A stretch of DNA of 64,000 nt, taken from positions 1-64,000 of the forward strand of contig DWYV01000061.1 of assembly GCA_019118525.1 (NCBI GenBank), given 5' to 3'. Under the pieces are notes generated by a model, which saw nothing but the letters and a program-made list of their open reading frames with translations, did no database searches and was not told where the DNA came from. Origin of the DNA: Candidatus Bariatricus faecipullorum. Lineage in GTDB: Bacteria > Bacillota > Clostridia > Lachnospirales > Lachnospiraceae. Numbering within the stretch: the first letter of the stretch is position 1; each line of letters opens with the position of its first letter. Of this stretch, positions 44,254 through 53,237 are shown piece by piece. A program made the position numbers and the translations under genes.

Positions 44254-44838
44254 TCAGACCCGCAGGGAGTCCAGGAACGGATAGAGTACTTTCTGGCTGT
44301 AGGACACCAGTGGGAAACTGCATTTTTTCAGAAGCCAGGAATAGGTAAAACCTATCTGATACAGTGTTATCATGTCACACAGTTCCCTGCAGGAGGAACT
44401 GCTCTGTATTTCCTTTTTCACCATTCCTTCTTTTAAAATCAGATTCATAATCTGGAAATATTTTCGTCCCGGATTGATGATGTGCCGGACATCCGGCGTG
44501 GCTACCTGATGGGAGTAAAGCGCCTCGAAAAGCGGACGGTGAGGAGAGGAATCCAGCCGTTCCATCACAAACGTATGGTAGCTTTTCAGCTTCTCCACCG
44601 TGTGTATGTCCGACGGCATTTTCCGGAACCATTCCACATAGGCGTCGTCATAGGTATAGGCCATACTGAACAGCAGCTCTTCCTTGCTGTGATAATAGTG
44701 GTAGAAAGCACTGCGGGAAGCAGATGCCTCCTTCAGAATCTGCGACACACTGGTCTCGTTGTAGCCCTGCTTCAGAAACAGCTCCAGGGCGGTGTCCAGA
44801 ATCCGTTCCTTAATTGGTATTTTTTTGTCATGACACAT
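44254..44838 (-). CDS. TetR-family transcriptional regulator
   Basis: The 194-residue protein has the TetR helix-turn-helix in the first 50 residues (RILDTALELFLKQGYNETSVSQI, then SRSAFYHYYHSKEEL). The C-terminal ligand and dimer domain is divergent. It is divergent from the M14-DUF969-DUF979-pcp operon with a 189-bp gap containing a near-palindrome (44903-44916), so it most likely represses that operon and itself in response to a peptide-derived or other ligand. Confidence 0.9.
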   Translation of the reverse strand: MCHDKKIPIKERILDTALELFLKQGYNETSVSQILKEASASRSAFYHYYHSKEELLFSMAYTYDDAYVEWFRKMPSDIHTVEKLKSYHTFVMERLDSSPHRPLFEALYSHQVATPDVRHIINPGRKYFQIMNLILKEGMVKKEIQSSSSCRELCDMITLYQIGFTYSWLLKKCSFPLVSYSQKVLYPFLDSLRV

Positions 44839-44902
44839 AAGTAAAACCCCTCAATAGAAAAGCCTCCCTGAGAAAGGAGACAAAATACATATTAGATATT
44901 AT

Positions 44903-44916
44903 CATACTATAGCATG
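44903..44916. promoter_or_regulatory. Candidate TetR operator
   Basis: CATACTATAGCATG is a palindrome at 12 of 14 positions. It lies in the gap between the TetR gene and the M14 operon, over the likely minus-strand promoter (TTGTTT, 17 bp, TAATAT). Confidence 0.4.
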
Positions 44917-44954
44917 AAAAACAAGGAAAATTCAGAAATCAGAAAAAGAAAAAC

Positions 44955-44983
44955 TTGACGTACAGCATATAGTTTTATAAAAT
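44955..44983 (+). promoter_or_regulatory. Promoter of the M14-DUF969-DUF979-pcp operon
   Basis: TTGACG (44955-44960), a 17-bp spacer and TAAAAT (44978-44983) lie 44 bp before the M14 start codon. Confidence 0.75.
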
Positions 44984-45027
44984 GTTTATAAAAAAAGAAC
45001 GCAGTATGCGGAAGGGAGAGAGAAAAT

Positions 45028-48000
45028 ATGGAGAAACTCCGCTGGAGAAAAGATATGAGCCTGCGGGAAAAACAGTGGGCCGTGGAGGCGGCCAGGCTTC
45101 TTGGATTTTACAGCGAATCGGCGCAGTTCCCGGTGATATCGGATACAGAAGGACAGACAATTCCTGCTTCCCCGGAAGAGCTGGAAGCAGTGAAGCGGAC
45201 CGTCCCGGAAGGTCCCGGAGAACTGGTGCGGCTGGACAGAAAAGGGGAGGTAAAACCTCTTCCGGAGGATTACTGTTCAGCTACAAAACACCCCATGCCG
45301 GCAGAGAATCCGGAATTTCGGAAGGAGACCGGACTGGAGCTTCTGTTTTCTCCCGGATTTTTCCTTCAGGATACGGACGGGGACTTTCTGGCGGATGCCA
45401 TGGATGTGAAACTGATTCTGCCGCCGGATGCGGAAGATGATTTGTGGAAAGCTGCCTGCGAACTGGCCTTCCGGTTTGGAATGGATACCACCGGATGGGA
45501 AGGCAGGCTGGTGGCAGAGGAAGACTGGCAGGGCAGCGCCCTTGTTATCCGGTATGGGGATACACCGCGGCTCTGGCTGGAGAGCCGGTCGCCGGCACGG
45601 GTGGTGCTGGAAGGAAAAGGGGAAGAACTGCTTCAGTTTGTTGCTCTTTTGTGCAATACGTTTCCCCTGCTTCCGGAGAACAGGACGTGGCAGGACGCCA
45701 TGATGGAGATGACGGACAGCTTCGCCATGAAAAATCTGGACGGCGAGCTGGCCGCCCTGGCAGAAAACCCGGAGGCGGAAGAGGCATTTCTCTCCCCCGA
45801 ATATATGGAAAAAGAAAGCGCATACAAAGAAGCGTTTCCGGACTGCAGTCTGACCGCTTACAAATCCGGGAAGACGATTTACGAGAAAGAATACCAGTAT
45901 CCCTGGGAAAAGGACGTGCTGGAAAACCTGCTGGAAGAAAAACTGTATCCCGCACTTCAGCCCGGCGACCAGGTGGAAGTATACGGAGCCGTCAGCGAGG
46001 ATAAAAACATCCGCAGACAGATAGAAGAGGCGATTGCAAAGAAGACAGAGGAACGGCAGGCGGTGCCGGGAACTGTCCGGATACTCTGTGCATACAAGCA
46101 GGGATTTTCCTGGCTGGAAGAGGCGGTTCTTCCGGAACTGGCTGAGAAAAAAGCCGCAAAAGTCCACATCGCATTTGCTCCCTTCCTGCCGGAAGGAGAG
46201 ACAGAATGGCTGGATGAAAACGGAGCCACCCCTTCCTATCACAACCTGGGAGCAGATAACCCGGACAAGTGGTATGACCTGCCTATCCGGTATCTTCAGG
46301 AACTTTACCCGATTGAGGACGTCCTGACAAAGGGACTGGGAATTTCCCGGGACCAGGTGGAGTTTTCCGTTTACGAAGGCGGGGAAAAGCTGACCTACCA
46401 CTGCACGGCGGAGGACGCAGAGGGCAATCCGGTTTACGAAGGCTCCTGCCTGGCGGCCTGCTCGGAGCGGCCCTTCCTGGATGAATATCCCAGAATGGGA
46501 AAAGTACATCCGTCCACGGGATATGTAAAAGTTCTGGTAAACGGGAAAACGGTACTGGAAGAAAAGATAAAAACCGACCTGGAGCAGATATGGGATACGT
46601 ATCAGAAAGAGGTTCTTCCGGACTGCCGCCGGTATGTGGAAGAAAAATTTGGTGATAATATTACAGACGACGCACAGCCCTTCTTCAATGAGCTGCGGCT
46701 GGAAGTGAGTGTCAGCGAGCCCGAGATACGGCTGGAAAGCCGGGAAGATTTAATTTCTCCTCTGGATGCGCTTCATGAGGATATGTATTTTGTGGGGGCG
46801 GACTATTTTAAAAACCTGGGAATCGAAAAAAGCGGCGCCCTGCTGGACGCACCGGGACTGATTCTTCCGGTGATTCATCAGAGAGAGGGGGCTCCCAGTT
46901 TCCGGGTCGTACTTTCCGGCCAGGTTCGCCATACCGCTTCCGTGGAAAAGGGCGGCCAGGTTCTGGCTGCGCCGGGAAGCCGGGAAGAGGCGGAGACCTT
47001 CCTTTCCGGACTGTCCCTTCGGGACGGAAAACTGGAGGCGGAAATCACAACCCGGGCGGAAACCGGCAGGGTAAAAGCCTACGCCGGACTGGCGGAGAAA
47101 GGCCTGCTGGAGAGACCAGACGGATTCGGCAATACAGCGGCCCTGGTTTGGAAGACAAAAGAGGGAGAAATCCGTGCCCTGCTTCCGGAGACCGAGGAAA
47201 TCCCCAAAGACCTGTCCATTTTCCAGGTAGACATTACCGGTGAGACCCTGATAGGCTACGACGAATATATTCACATCATGGAGCAGTTAAAGAGAGTGCC
47301 GGGAATTTCAGTGTCCTGCGTGGCCAGGTCCTGGCTGGGCAGAAAAATTTACGCTATTGAACTGCTTCCTTCCGGGGAGGGTTACGTGTCCCGGACCAGA
47401 CGGCTGAGTACGTATCCATCGGAGATTATCAACACCCGGCACCATGCAAATGAAGTGTCCGGTACCACGGCCATGTTCCTGCTTCTGAAGAAGCTTCTGT
47501 CGGAAAAGAAATACGAAGGACTGGCCGACAGGATGAACCTGGTTATGGTTCCCATGGAGAACCCGGACGGCGCCGCTATTCATTATGAACTGCAGAAAGA
47601 GCATCCGTTCTGGAAGTTCCATGTGGCCAGATTCAGCGCGGTAGGCAAGGAATTCAGCAGGGAGTATTTTAAGAAAGATACGATTCACAGAGAGGCTATG
47701 GCGGTAACCCGTCTGTTTTACCGGTATCTGCCGGACATCTTTGTAGACAATCACGGAGTACCCAGTCATGAGTGGGAGCAGCAGTTCTCCGGCTATACTT
47801 CCCCGTCCTACAAAGGCTTCTGGCTGCCCCGTTCCCTTCTGTACGGCTATTTCTGGTACGTGACAGAGGAAGAATACCGGAGCAACTATGTGCTGAATAA
47901 AGAGATGGAAGACCGGATAGCGGATAAAATTGCAGAAGACGCAGAGATGACCTGGTGGAACAGAACCTGGGCGGCTCAATTTGAGAAATACGCCCACGGC

Positions 48001-48318
48001 TGGATGCCGAAGCTCTTCCCTGCGGATTATTATAAAGACATGATAAATTACTGGATTCCGTTCCAGAGGACGGAAGGTCACCATTATTCTGCGGTGAGCT
48101 TCCCCTGGATTACTTCGGTATCCTACACCAGCGAGGTAGCGGACGAGACGGCCCAGGGCAGTTACCTGAAGCTCTGTGCGGACGCCCATGTGGCTCATGA
48201 TGAGGCTGCGATTGAGATGCTTTCCGGGGCAGACCTGGTTCTGGACTGGAAGGAGGACATCTCGGGGGACCAGATTTCCGTGCACTGTATCCGGCAGAGA
48301 CCTGTCATTGCCGGATAG
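45028..48318 (+). CDS. Very large cytoplasmic M14 metallocarboxypeptidase-like protein
   Basis: The 1096-residue protein has an M14 zinc peptidase domain in its last third: RHHANE with zinc ligands His 806 and Glu 809, VPMENPDG, the likely third zinc His in FVDNHGVPSHEW, and a C-terminal Glu in the SVSYTSEVADETA region. The N-terminal 750 residues are not a known domain to me; QDTDGDFLADAMD (114-126) resembles a Ca-binding D-x-D-G-D loop. There is no signal peptide or membrane helix, so it should act inside the cell. It is followed by a paired membrane protein system and pyroglutamyl peptidase, which suggests hydrolysis of imported peptides. Substrate specificity is unknown. Confidence 0.85.
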   Translation: MEKLRWRKDMSLREKQWAVEAARLLGFYSESAQFPVISDTEGQTIPASPEELEAVKRTVPEGPGELVRLDRKGEVKPLPEDYCSATKHPMPAENPEFRKETGLELLFSPGFFLQDTDGDFLADAMDVKLILPPDAEDDLWKAACELAFRFGMDTTGWEGRLVAEEDWQGSALVIRYGDTPRLWLESRSPARVVLEGKGEELLQFVALLCNTFPLLPENRTWQDAMMEMTDSFAMKNLDGELAALAENPEAEEAFLSPEYMEKESAYKEAFPDCSLTAYKSGKTIYEKEYQYPWEKDVLENLLEEKLYPALQPGDQVEVYGAVSEDKNIRRQIEEAIAKKTEERQAVPGTVRILCAYKQGFSWLEEAVLPELAEKKAAKVHIAFAPFLPEGETEWLDENGATPSYHNLGADNPDKWYDLPIRYLQELYPIEDVLTKGLGISRDQVEFSVYEGGEKLTYHCTAEDAEGNPVYEGSCLAACSERPFLDEYPRMGKVHPSTGYVKVLVNGKTVLEEKIKTDLEQIWDTYQKEVLPDCRRYVEEKFGDNITDDAQPFFNELRLEVSVSEPEIRLESREDLISPLDALHEDMYFVGADYFKNLGIEKSGALLDAPGLILPVIHQREGAPSFRVVLSGQVRHTASVEKGGQVLAAPGSREEAETFLSGLSLRDGKLEAEITTRAETGRVKAYAGLAEKGLLERPDGFGNTAALVWKTKEGEIRALLPETEEIPKDLSIFQVDITGETLIGYDEYIHIMEQLKRVPGISVSCVARSWLGRKIYAIELLPSGEGYVSRTRRLSTYPSEIINTRHHANEVSGTTAMFLLLKKLLSEKKYEGLADRMNLVMVPMENPDGAAIHYELQKEHPFWKFHVARFSAVGKEFSREYFKKDTIHREAMAVTRLFYRYLPDIFVDNHGVPSHEWEQQFSGYTSPSYKGFWLPRSLLYGYFWYVTEEEYRSNYVLNKEMEDRIADKIAEDAEMTWWNRTWAAQFEKYAHGWMPKLFPADYYKDMINYWIPFQRTEGHHYSAVSFPWITSVSYTSEVADETAQGSYLKLCADAHVAHDEAAIEMLSGADLVLDWKEDISGDQISVHCIRQRPVIAG

Positions 48319-48364
48319 AGGCATGAAAATAAATAACATACTTATCTGAAGGAGGGTAACAATT

Positions 48365-49054
48365 ATGGAACCTATGGAACTTTTAAAACTGTTAGGAATT
48401 GTGATTGTAATTGTCGGCTTTGCCCTGAAGCTTGACTCCATTCTGATTATTTTCCTTTCTGCCATCGTAACAGCGGCAGTGGGAGGACTTGGCGTTACCG
48501 GGCTTCTGGACCAGCTTGGTACCAATTTTGTCAGCAACCGGAGCATGGCAATCTTTATTCTGATTCTGCTGGTTTCCGGTACACTGGAAAGAAACGGTTT
48601 GAGGAGCGCAGCGGCGGCTCTGATTTCAAAATTCAAGGGAGTGACTTCCGGCGTGGTTGTTTGTATCTATGGAGTTGTTCGTTCTTTCTTTGCCGCATTT
48701 AACGTAGGCTTCGGCGGTGTGGCCGGAATCGTTCGTCCGGTAGTAATGCCCATGGCAGAAGGAGCAGTAGAGGCGGCCGGTCATAAACCGGATGAAAGAC
48801 ATATTGAAGAAGTGAAAGGGATGGCGTCCGGTATGGAGAATGTGGCCTGGTTCTTCTTCCAGGTTCTGTTCGTAGGAGGGTCCGGCGGACTGCTGGTACA
48901 GGGAACACTTGATTCCCTTGGCTATGAAGTGTCACTTCTGGACCTTGCCGCAGTAGAAATTCCCGTAGCTCTTGTAGCGCTGGTAGTGGCATGCTGTTAC
49001 TATCTCATGCGCGACAAAATGCTGAGAAAGAAATACTACGGAGATAAAAAATAG
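48365..49054 (+). CDS. DUF969 membrane protein
   Basis: The 229-residue protein has about six membrane helices, starting LLGIVIVIVGFALKLDSILIIFLSAIVTAAVGG, with the conserved polar loop GLRSAAAALISKFKGVTSG and the AFNVGFGGVAGIVRPVVMPMAEGAVEA stretch split across helices. DUF969 is almost always found next to DUF979 and pcp, and together they are thought to form a transporter; the substrate has not been shown to my knowledge. A ribosome site GGAGGG lies before ATG. It follows the M14 gene by 46 bp. Confidence 0.9.
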   Translation: MEPMELLKLLGIVIVIVGFALKLDSILIIFLSAIVTAAVGGLGVTGLLDQLGTNFVSNRSMAIFILILLVSGTLERNGLRSAAAALISKFKGVTSGVVVCIYGVVRSFFAAFNVGFGGVAGIVRPVVMPMAEGAVEAAGHKPDERHIEEVKGMASGMENVAWFFFQVLFVGGSGGLLVQGTLDSLGYEVSLLDLAAVEIPVALVALVVACCYYLMRDKMLRKKYYGDKK

Positions 49055-49089
49055 GGTGAGAGGAAAGAACAGAACAGGAGGAAAAGCTT

Positions 49090-50034
49090 ATGGCATTTTT
49101 TATGGATGCAGAAATTGCACTTGGAACTAAGCTTCTGGAAATTGTATATATGGTAATCGGACTGATTACTATCTACGCCGGCATTAAAAATCTTCTGGAC
49201 AAGGAGAATCCTTCCCGTGTGGGAACCGCCATTTTCTGGTGTGCCTTCGGCGTGGTATGTGCGTTTGGCAACTGGCTGCCGGTCAGAGTAACCGGTGCCC
49301 TGGTTATCGTAATGATTCTGCCTGCGGTATTTCGTCAGGTTAAACCGGGACATATGGATGTGCCCAGCGCAGAGTACATGGAAGGACAGTTTAAGAAAAT
49401 CGGATTTAAGATTTTTATCCCGGCACTGTCCATGGGAATTATGGCGCTGATATTTGCTTTCTTTACCGATATCAGTTCTCTGGTTGGTATCGGACTTGGC
49501 GTAATTCTCTCCATGATTATCCTGATGGTTTACTCAAAGGACAATAAACCCATGGTATTTTTAAATGACTCTGAGAGATTTCTTTCCACCATGGGCCCCT
49601 TATGTATGCTGCCGCAGCTTCTGGCCTGCCTGGGCGGAATCTTTACTGCCGCGGGAGTCGGTGATGTTATCTCCGCTCTGGTAAGCAATATCGTACCGGA
49701 GGGAAACGTAAATGTTGGTATCATTGTATATTGTATAGGAATGGCGCTCTTTACCATGATTATGGGGAATGCGTTTGCCGCTATCACTGTTATGACTGTA
49801 GGTATCGGCGGCCCCTGCGTACTGGCCTATGGCGCGGACCCGGTTGTGGTTGGAATGATTGCCCTGACAGCCGGATACTGCGGTACTCTGATGACCCCGA
49901 TGGCCGCAAACTTTAACATTGTGCCGGTAGCGCTTCTGGAGATGAAGAGTAAATTTGGTGTAATCAGAAATCAGGTTGTGATTGCTCTTGTTATGCTGGT
50001 ATTCCAGATCTGCTACATGATTATTCTGAAATAA
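49090..50034 (+). CDS. DUF979 membrane protein
   Basis: The 314-residue protein has about nine membrane helices and conserved intramembrane polar motifs (GNAFAAITVMTVGIGGP, and GTLMTPMAANFNIVP near the C terminus), like those of ion-coupled carboxylate or amino-acid carriers. It is the constant partner of DUF969, 35 bp upstream, and is followed by pcp after 26 bp. A joint role as a peptide or pyroglutamate-type carrier is inference from context. Confidence 0.9.
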   Translation: MAFFMDAEIALGTKLLEIVYMVIGLITIYAGIKNLLDKENPSRVGTAIFWCAFGVVCAFGNWLPVRVTGALVIVMILPAVFRQVKPGHMDVPSAEYMEGQFKKIGFKIFIPALSMGIMALIFAFFTDISSLVGIGLGVILSMIILMVYSKDNKPMVFLNDSERFLSTMGPLCMLPQLLACLGGIFTAAGVGDVISALVSNIVPEGNVNVGIIVYCIGMALFTMIMGNAFAAITVMTVGIGGPCVLAYGADPVVVGMIALTAGYCGTLMTPMAANFNIVPVALLEMKSKFGVIRNQVVIALVMLVFQICYMIILK

Positions 50035-50060
50035 ACAAGAAATAAGAGGAGGAAACAGAC

Positions 50061-50708
50061 GTGAAAGTACTGGTAACTGGTTTTGATCCTTTTGGAGGGG
50101 AAAGTGTAAATCCGGCCTATGAGGCAGTAAAACTTCTGCCGGAGGAAATCGCAGGTGCGCAGATTATTCGAATGGAAATCCCCACTGTGTTTTCCAAAAG
50201 CGGCCCGGCCGTGGAGGAAGGCATTGAAAAATATCAGCCGGATATCGTAATTAACGTAGGACAGGCAGGCGGCCGCTCCTGCGTAACTGTGGAAAAAGTG
50301 GGTATCAACCTGGCTCAGGCCAGAATCCCGGACAACGCTGGGGAGCAGCCCATGGACGAGCCCCTTCAGGCAGACGGGGATACCGCTTACTTTGCCACGA
50401 TTCCGGTCAATGCCATGGTAGAAAATGTCCGGGCTCACGGCCTTCCTTGTCACATCTCTTTTACGGCAGGAACTTATGTATGCAACTGCGTGATGTACAA
50501 CGTGCTGTATCTGACACAGAAAAAGTACCCGAATATCCGGGCCGGATTCATCCATGTACCTTATGCCTGCTCTCAGGTGGTGGATAAGCCGAACGGCACC
50601 CCCTGCATGTCCCTTGAGGATATCGCAAAAAGCCTGGAGTGTGCCATAGAGGCGGCAGTAAAAAATCCGGAAGATATCAAACCGGAAGCGGGTGGAACGA
50701 CCCATTAG
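50061..50708 (+). CDS. pcp: Pyroglutamyl-peptidase I
   Basis: The 215-residue cysteine peptidase removes N-terminal pyroglutamate from peptides. GFDPFGGESVNPA is the family start; the catalytic residues are Glu 78 (VTVEKVGIN), Cys 141 (GTYVCN) and His 165 (FIHVPY). Length is standard. GAGGAGG precedes ATG. It closes the M14-DUF969-DUF979-pcp operon, and a palindromic repeat right after the stop may end the transcript. Confidence 0.96.
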   Translation: MKVLVTGFDPFGGESVNPAYEAVKLLPEEIAGAQIIRMEIPTVFSKSGPAVEEGIEKYQPDIVINVGQAGGRSCVTVEKVGINLAQARIPDNAGEQPMDEPLQADGDTAYFATIPVNAMVENVRAHGLPCHISFTAGTYVCNCVMYNVLYLTQKKYPNIRAGFIHVPYACSQVVDKPNGTPCMSLEDIAKSLECAIEAAVKNPEDIKPEAGGTTH

Positions 50709-50712
50709 ACAT

Positions 50713-50754
50713 CACTGGGGACGGGTACCGGCCAGCCGGTACCCGTCCCCAGTG
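50713..50754. repeat. GGGGACGGGTAC palindromic repeat, perfect copy
   Basis: 19-bp arms (50713-50731 and 50736-50754) are perfect inverse copies around CCAG. The core is the same as in the repeats at 9-39 and 21678-21751. It starts 4 bp after the pcp stop. Confidence 0.88.
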
Positions 50755-50782
50755 CTATAAAACAAGTCAGCTCATTTTAATA

Positions 50783-51307
50783 TCAGGACTGTTCTTCAAA
50801 GATTACAGAAGTAATCAGACTGTCGTCATCGTACTGGAAGGTGACCAGAACTTCTTCGGTTTCTCCGCCGTTCTGGAGATTTACCAGTACTTGTTCGGTG
50901 TTTTCGCTTTTCTCCTGAAGAGTCATTTCTCCCACAGAAACTTCTGTATCGGATACATAGGCGTTTCCCAGCCAGAGTGTTCCGGGGCCCTCTGTAAGAA
51001 ATTCATCCAGTTTGCCTTCTGCAAAGCAGTCCCCCACTTCTTTTTCCCAGTTTCCTTCCATTTCGTCCCATGCTTCTGCGGATTTGTCGGAATCTTCCGG
51101 GCTGAATTCCGCTTCCAGGCCAATGTTAGTTATACAGTCGGGATTAAACAGCTCCTCATTGGGGGCAGTCATCATGGCCTCAATCACCCGTTTTGCAGGT
51201 TCACTGATTTCATTGCTGGTGTCGGACAGGGCGCAGGCGGTCAAAGTGCTCAGAAGGACAACGGTCAGCCCCGCCAGACATGTTTTTTTCAGATAGTTTC
51301 TTTTCAC
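50783..51307 (-). CDS. Small lipoprotein of unknown function
   Basis: The 174-residue protein has a lipoprotein signal with a basic start, hydrophobic core and lipobox LTAC (Cys near residue 25). The remaining acidic domain, with alternating beta strands (VSVGEMTLQEKSENTEQVLVNL), may be an NTF2- or DUF4878-like fold, but I cannot name the family. The start is GTG 51307 with AAGGGGGAAA upstream; the longer reading to 51361 has no site. It is monocistronic and divergent from the repeat surface protein. Confidence 0.78.
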   Translation of the reverse strand: MKRNYLKKTCLAGLTVVLLSTLTACALSDTSNEISEPAKRVIEAMMTAPNEELFNPDCITNIGLEAEFSPEDSDKSAEAWDEMEGNWEKEVGDCFAEGKLDEFLTEGPGTLWLGNAYVSDTEVSVGEMTLQEKSENTEQVLVNLQNGGETEEVLVTFQYDDDSLITSVIFEEQS

Positions 51308-51520
51308 TACAGTTTCCCCCTTTCTTACTGCCAGTATAAGTGAAGAAAGAGAGAAATGCAATCGATTTGCTGTATTTGCAAAAAAAACACAGAAAAAGCT
51401 TTTTTTATAAAAATTATACAGTTTTTAAAAGGAAATTTACAGAATACTATTCAGGACTTAACGTGCGCCTTTTATTCTAATAACAGCTTATTGCCGACAG
51501 AGTTAAGGAGGAGAGACATC

Positions 51521-53194
51521 ATGGTATTAAGAAAAGTAAAGGGAATTCTGAAAAAAGGGGCTTACGCAGGTCTTGCCGCAGTGATTCTGGCGACTTCTGT
51601 ACAGCCGGCGGCAGTGTTTGCCCAGGACAGCGCAGAACCGGAGGAAACAGTCGAAACAGTCGTGGAGACAGAGCAAACCGTATCCGGGAATGAGACTGAT
51701 GTAGAAACAGAGGAAAGCACACCGGAAGATACGGGCGAGGAAACGGCGGAAGAAGCCGGAGGGACAGAGGAAGAGACAGAAACAGAAGCGGAAATTCTGC
51801 CCGGGAAAACGGAAGGTGTAAAAGAGACAGAAGCGGTCTCTGCTTTTTCAGAAAGAGCAGCAGAAGAGAGAACGGTTACGGTTACGACTCTGTTTTATAA
51901 CAGCGACGGAAGCCTGAGCACAGAATTCGGAGGTACCAGTACTTACACGAGAAAAGACGGGACAAGCTGGAATGTCAGCACAGCCATATTCAAAAAAGGC
52001 TGGATACTGGGACCGGTTACCGTAGAAGGAATGGAAGACACGAACCCGGCGGACTACAAAGTGGAAGGCGTGATTGACGGAAGTGATGTGAATATTACTT
52101 TCGTATGGTATGAGGACCAGACGGGTCCGGACGGAACCAGTGACAAGATTCCGGACCAGTGCCAGGTTGAAGTGACTTTTGCGGTGGAAAACGGGACCTG
52201 GAATGACGGGACATCAGAGCCGGTGACCCGGTTCCTGACACTGACAGATGCAGAAGGGAACCCGTCCGTGGACGGAAGCGCTGTGGCCGGGGTGCCGGAA
52301 GCAGGGGGAAAACCGGATTCCGGATATATTGCAGGAAGCTGGTCTCCTTCCCTGAAAGCAAATTATACCAAAGAGGACGATGGGGCTGTGTACGTCTATT
52401 CTTACAGAGTCCCGCAGGACAGGAAGATTACAGTTACCACGTTATTCTATAACAGCGACGGAAGCCTGAGCACAGAAAAAGGAGGCACCAGTACTTACAC
52501 GAGAAAAGACGGGACAGGCTGGAATGTCAGTACTGCCATTTACAACAGAGGCTGGATACTGGGACCGGTTACCGTAGAAGGAATGGAAGACACGAACCCG
52601 GCGGACTATAAGGTGGAAGGCGTGATTGACGGAAGTGATGTAAACATTACTTTCGTATGGTATGAGGACCAGACGGGGCCGGACGGAACCAGTGACAAGA
52701 TTCCGGACCAGTGCCAGATTGAAGTGACTTTTGCGGTGGAAAACGGGACCTGGAATGACGGTACATCAGAACCGGTGACCCGGTTCCTGACCCTGACAGA
52801 TGCAGAAGGGAATCCGTCCGTGGACGGAAGCGCTGTGGCCGCAGTGCCGGAAGCAGGTCAGTTTCCGGCAGAAGGGTATACGGAAGGGAGCTGGAATCCT
52901 GCCCTGAAAGCTGCCTATACAAAGGCGGACGAAGGACTTACCTATGTCTACTCTTATGCAGAAATACAGCCGGAAAACCCGGATACGGAAAAACCGAATC
53001 AGGATAAGCCGGACACAGATGCAGAAAAGACTTCTGCTTCTGGAAAGACCAGTGAAACCAGGCAGAACCAGAACACAGATACAGTCAGAACCGGAGACAG
53101 TGCCAATGCGGTGCTCTGGGGGACCATGGCTGCAGTGGCAGGCGCGGTACTGGCAGGTGCGGCAGCCGGAAAATATAGAAAAATAAAGAAATAA
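51521..53194 (+). CDS. Cell-surface protein with two 184-residue repeats
   Basis: The 557-residue protein has a signal peptide (basic start, hydrophobic 13-32, cleavage near VFAQD), a long Glu/Thr-rich acidic spacer, two tandem repeats (from about residue 117), a Pro/Asp/Lys-rich stretch, and a C-terminal membrane helix with a KYRKIKK tail preceded by TVRTGD. That tail resembles the variant TGD sorting signals of Clostridia rather than LPXTG. Each repeat joins a beta-rich module ending FVWYEDQTGPDGTSD to a module typical of clostridial adhesins (VTFAVENGTWNDGTSEPVT...GSW). It is likely an adhesin or stalk. AAGGAGGAGAG precedes ATG 51521. Confidence 0.87.
   Translation: MVLRKVKGILKKGAYAGLAAVILATSVQPAAVFAQDSAEPEETVETVVETEQTVSGNETDVETEESTPEDTGEETAEEAGGTEEETETEAEILPGKTEGVKETEAVSAFSERAAEERTVTVTTLFYNSDGSLSTEFGGTSTYTRKDGTSWNVSTAIFKKGWILGPVTVEGMEDTNPADYKVEGVIDGSDVNITFVWYEDQTGPDGTSDKIPDQCQVEVTFAVENGTWNDGTSEPVTRFLTLTDAEGNPSVDGSAVAGVPEAGGKPDSGYIAGSWSPSLKANYTKEDDGAVYVYSYRVPQDRKITVTTLFYNSDGSLSTEKGGTSTYTRKDGTGWNVSTAIYNRGWILGPVTVEGMEDTNPADYKVEGVIDGSDVNITFVWYEDQTGPDGTSDKIPDQCQIEVTFAVENGTWNDGTSEPVTRFLTLTDAEGNPSVDGSAVAAVPEAGQFPAEGYTEGSWNPALKAAYTKADEGLTYVYSYAEIQPENPDTEKPNQDKPDTDAEKTSASGKTSETRQNQNTDTVRTGDSANAVLWGTMAAVAGAVLAGAAAGKYRKIKK
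51869..52972 (+). repeat. Two tandem 552-bp coding repeats
   Basis: Unit 1 is 51869-52420 and unit 2 is 52421-52972, exactly 552 bp (184 codons) apart with no indel. Amino-acid differences are few over the first 140 codons and cluster in the last 45, which suggests a recent duplication or continuing gene conversion. Confidence 0.9.
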
Positions 53195-53201
53195 GGAATA
53201 A

Positions 53202-53230
53202 AAAAGCAGGAGCCCAAAGCTCCTGCTTTT
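53202..53230. terminator. Bidirectional terminator
   Basis: AAAAGCAGGAGC and GCTCCTGCTTTT pair perfectly around CCAAA, between the convergent surface-protein and pepT genes. Confidence 0.9.
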
Positions 53231-53237
53231 CCTGCTC

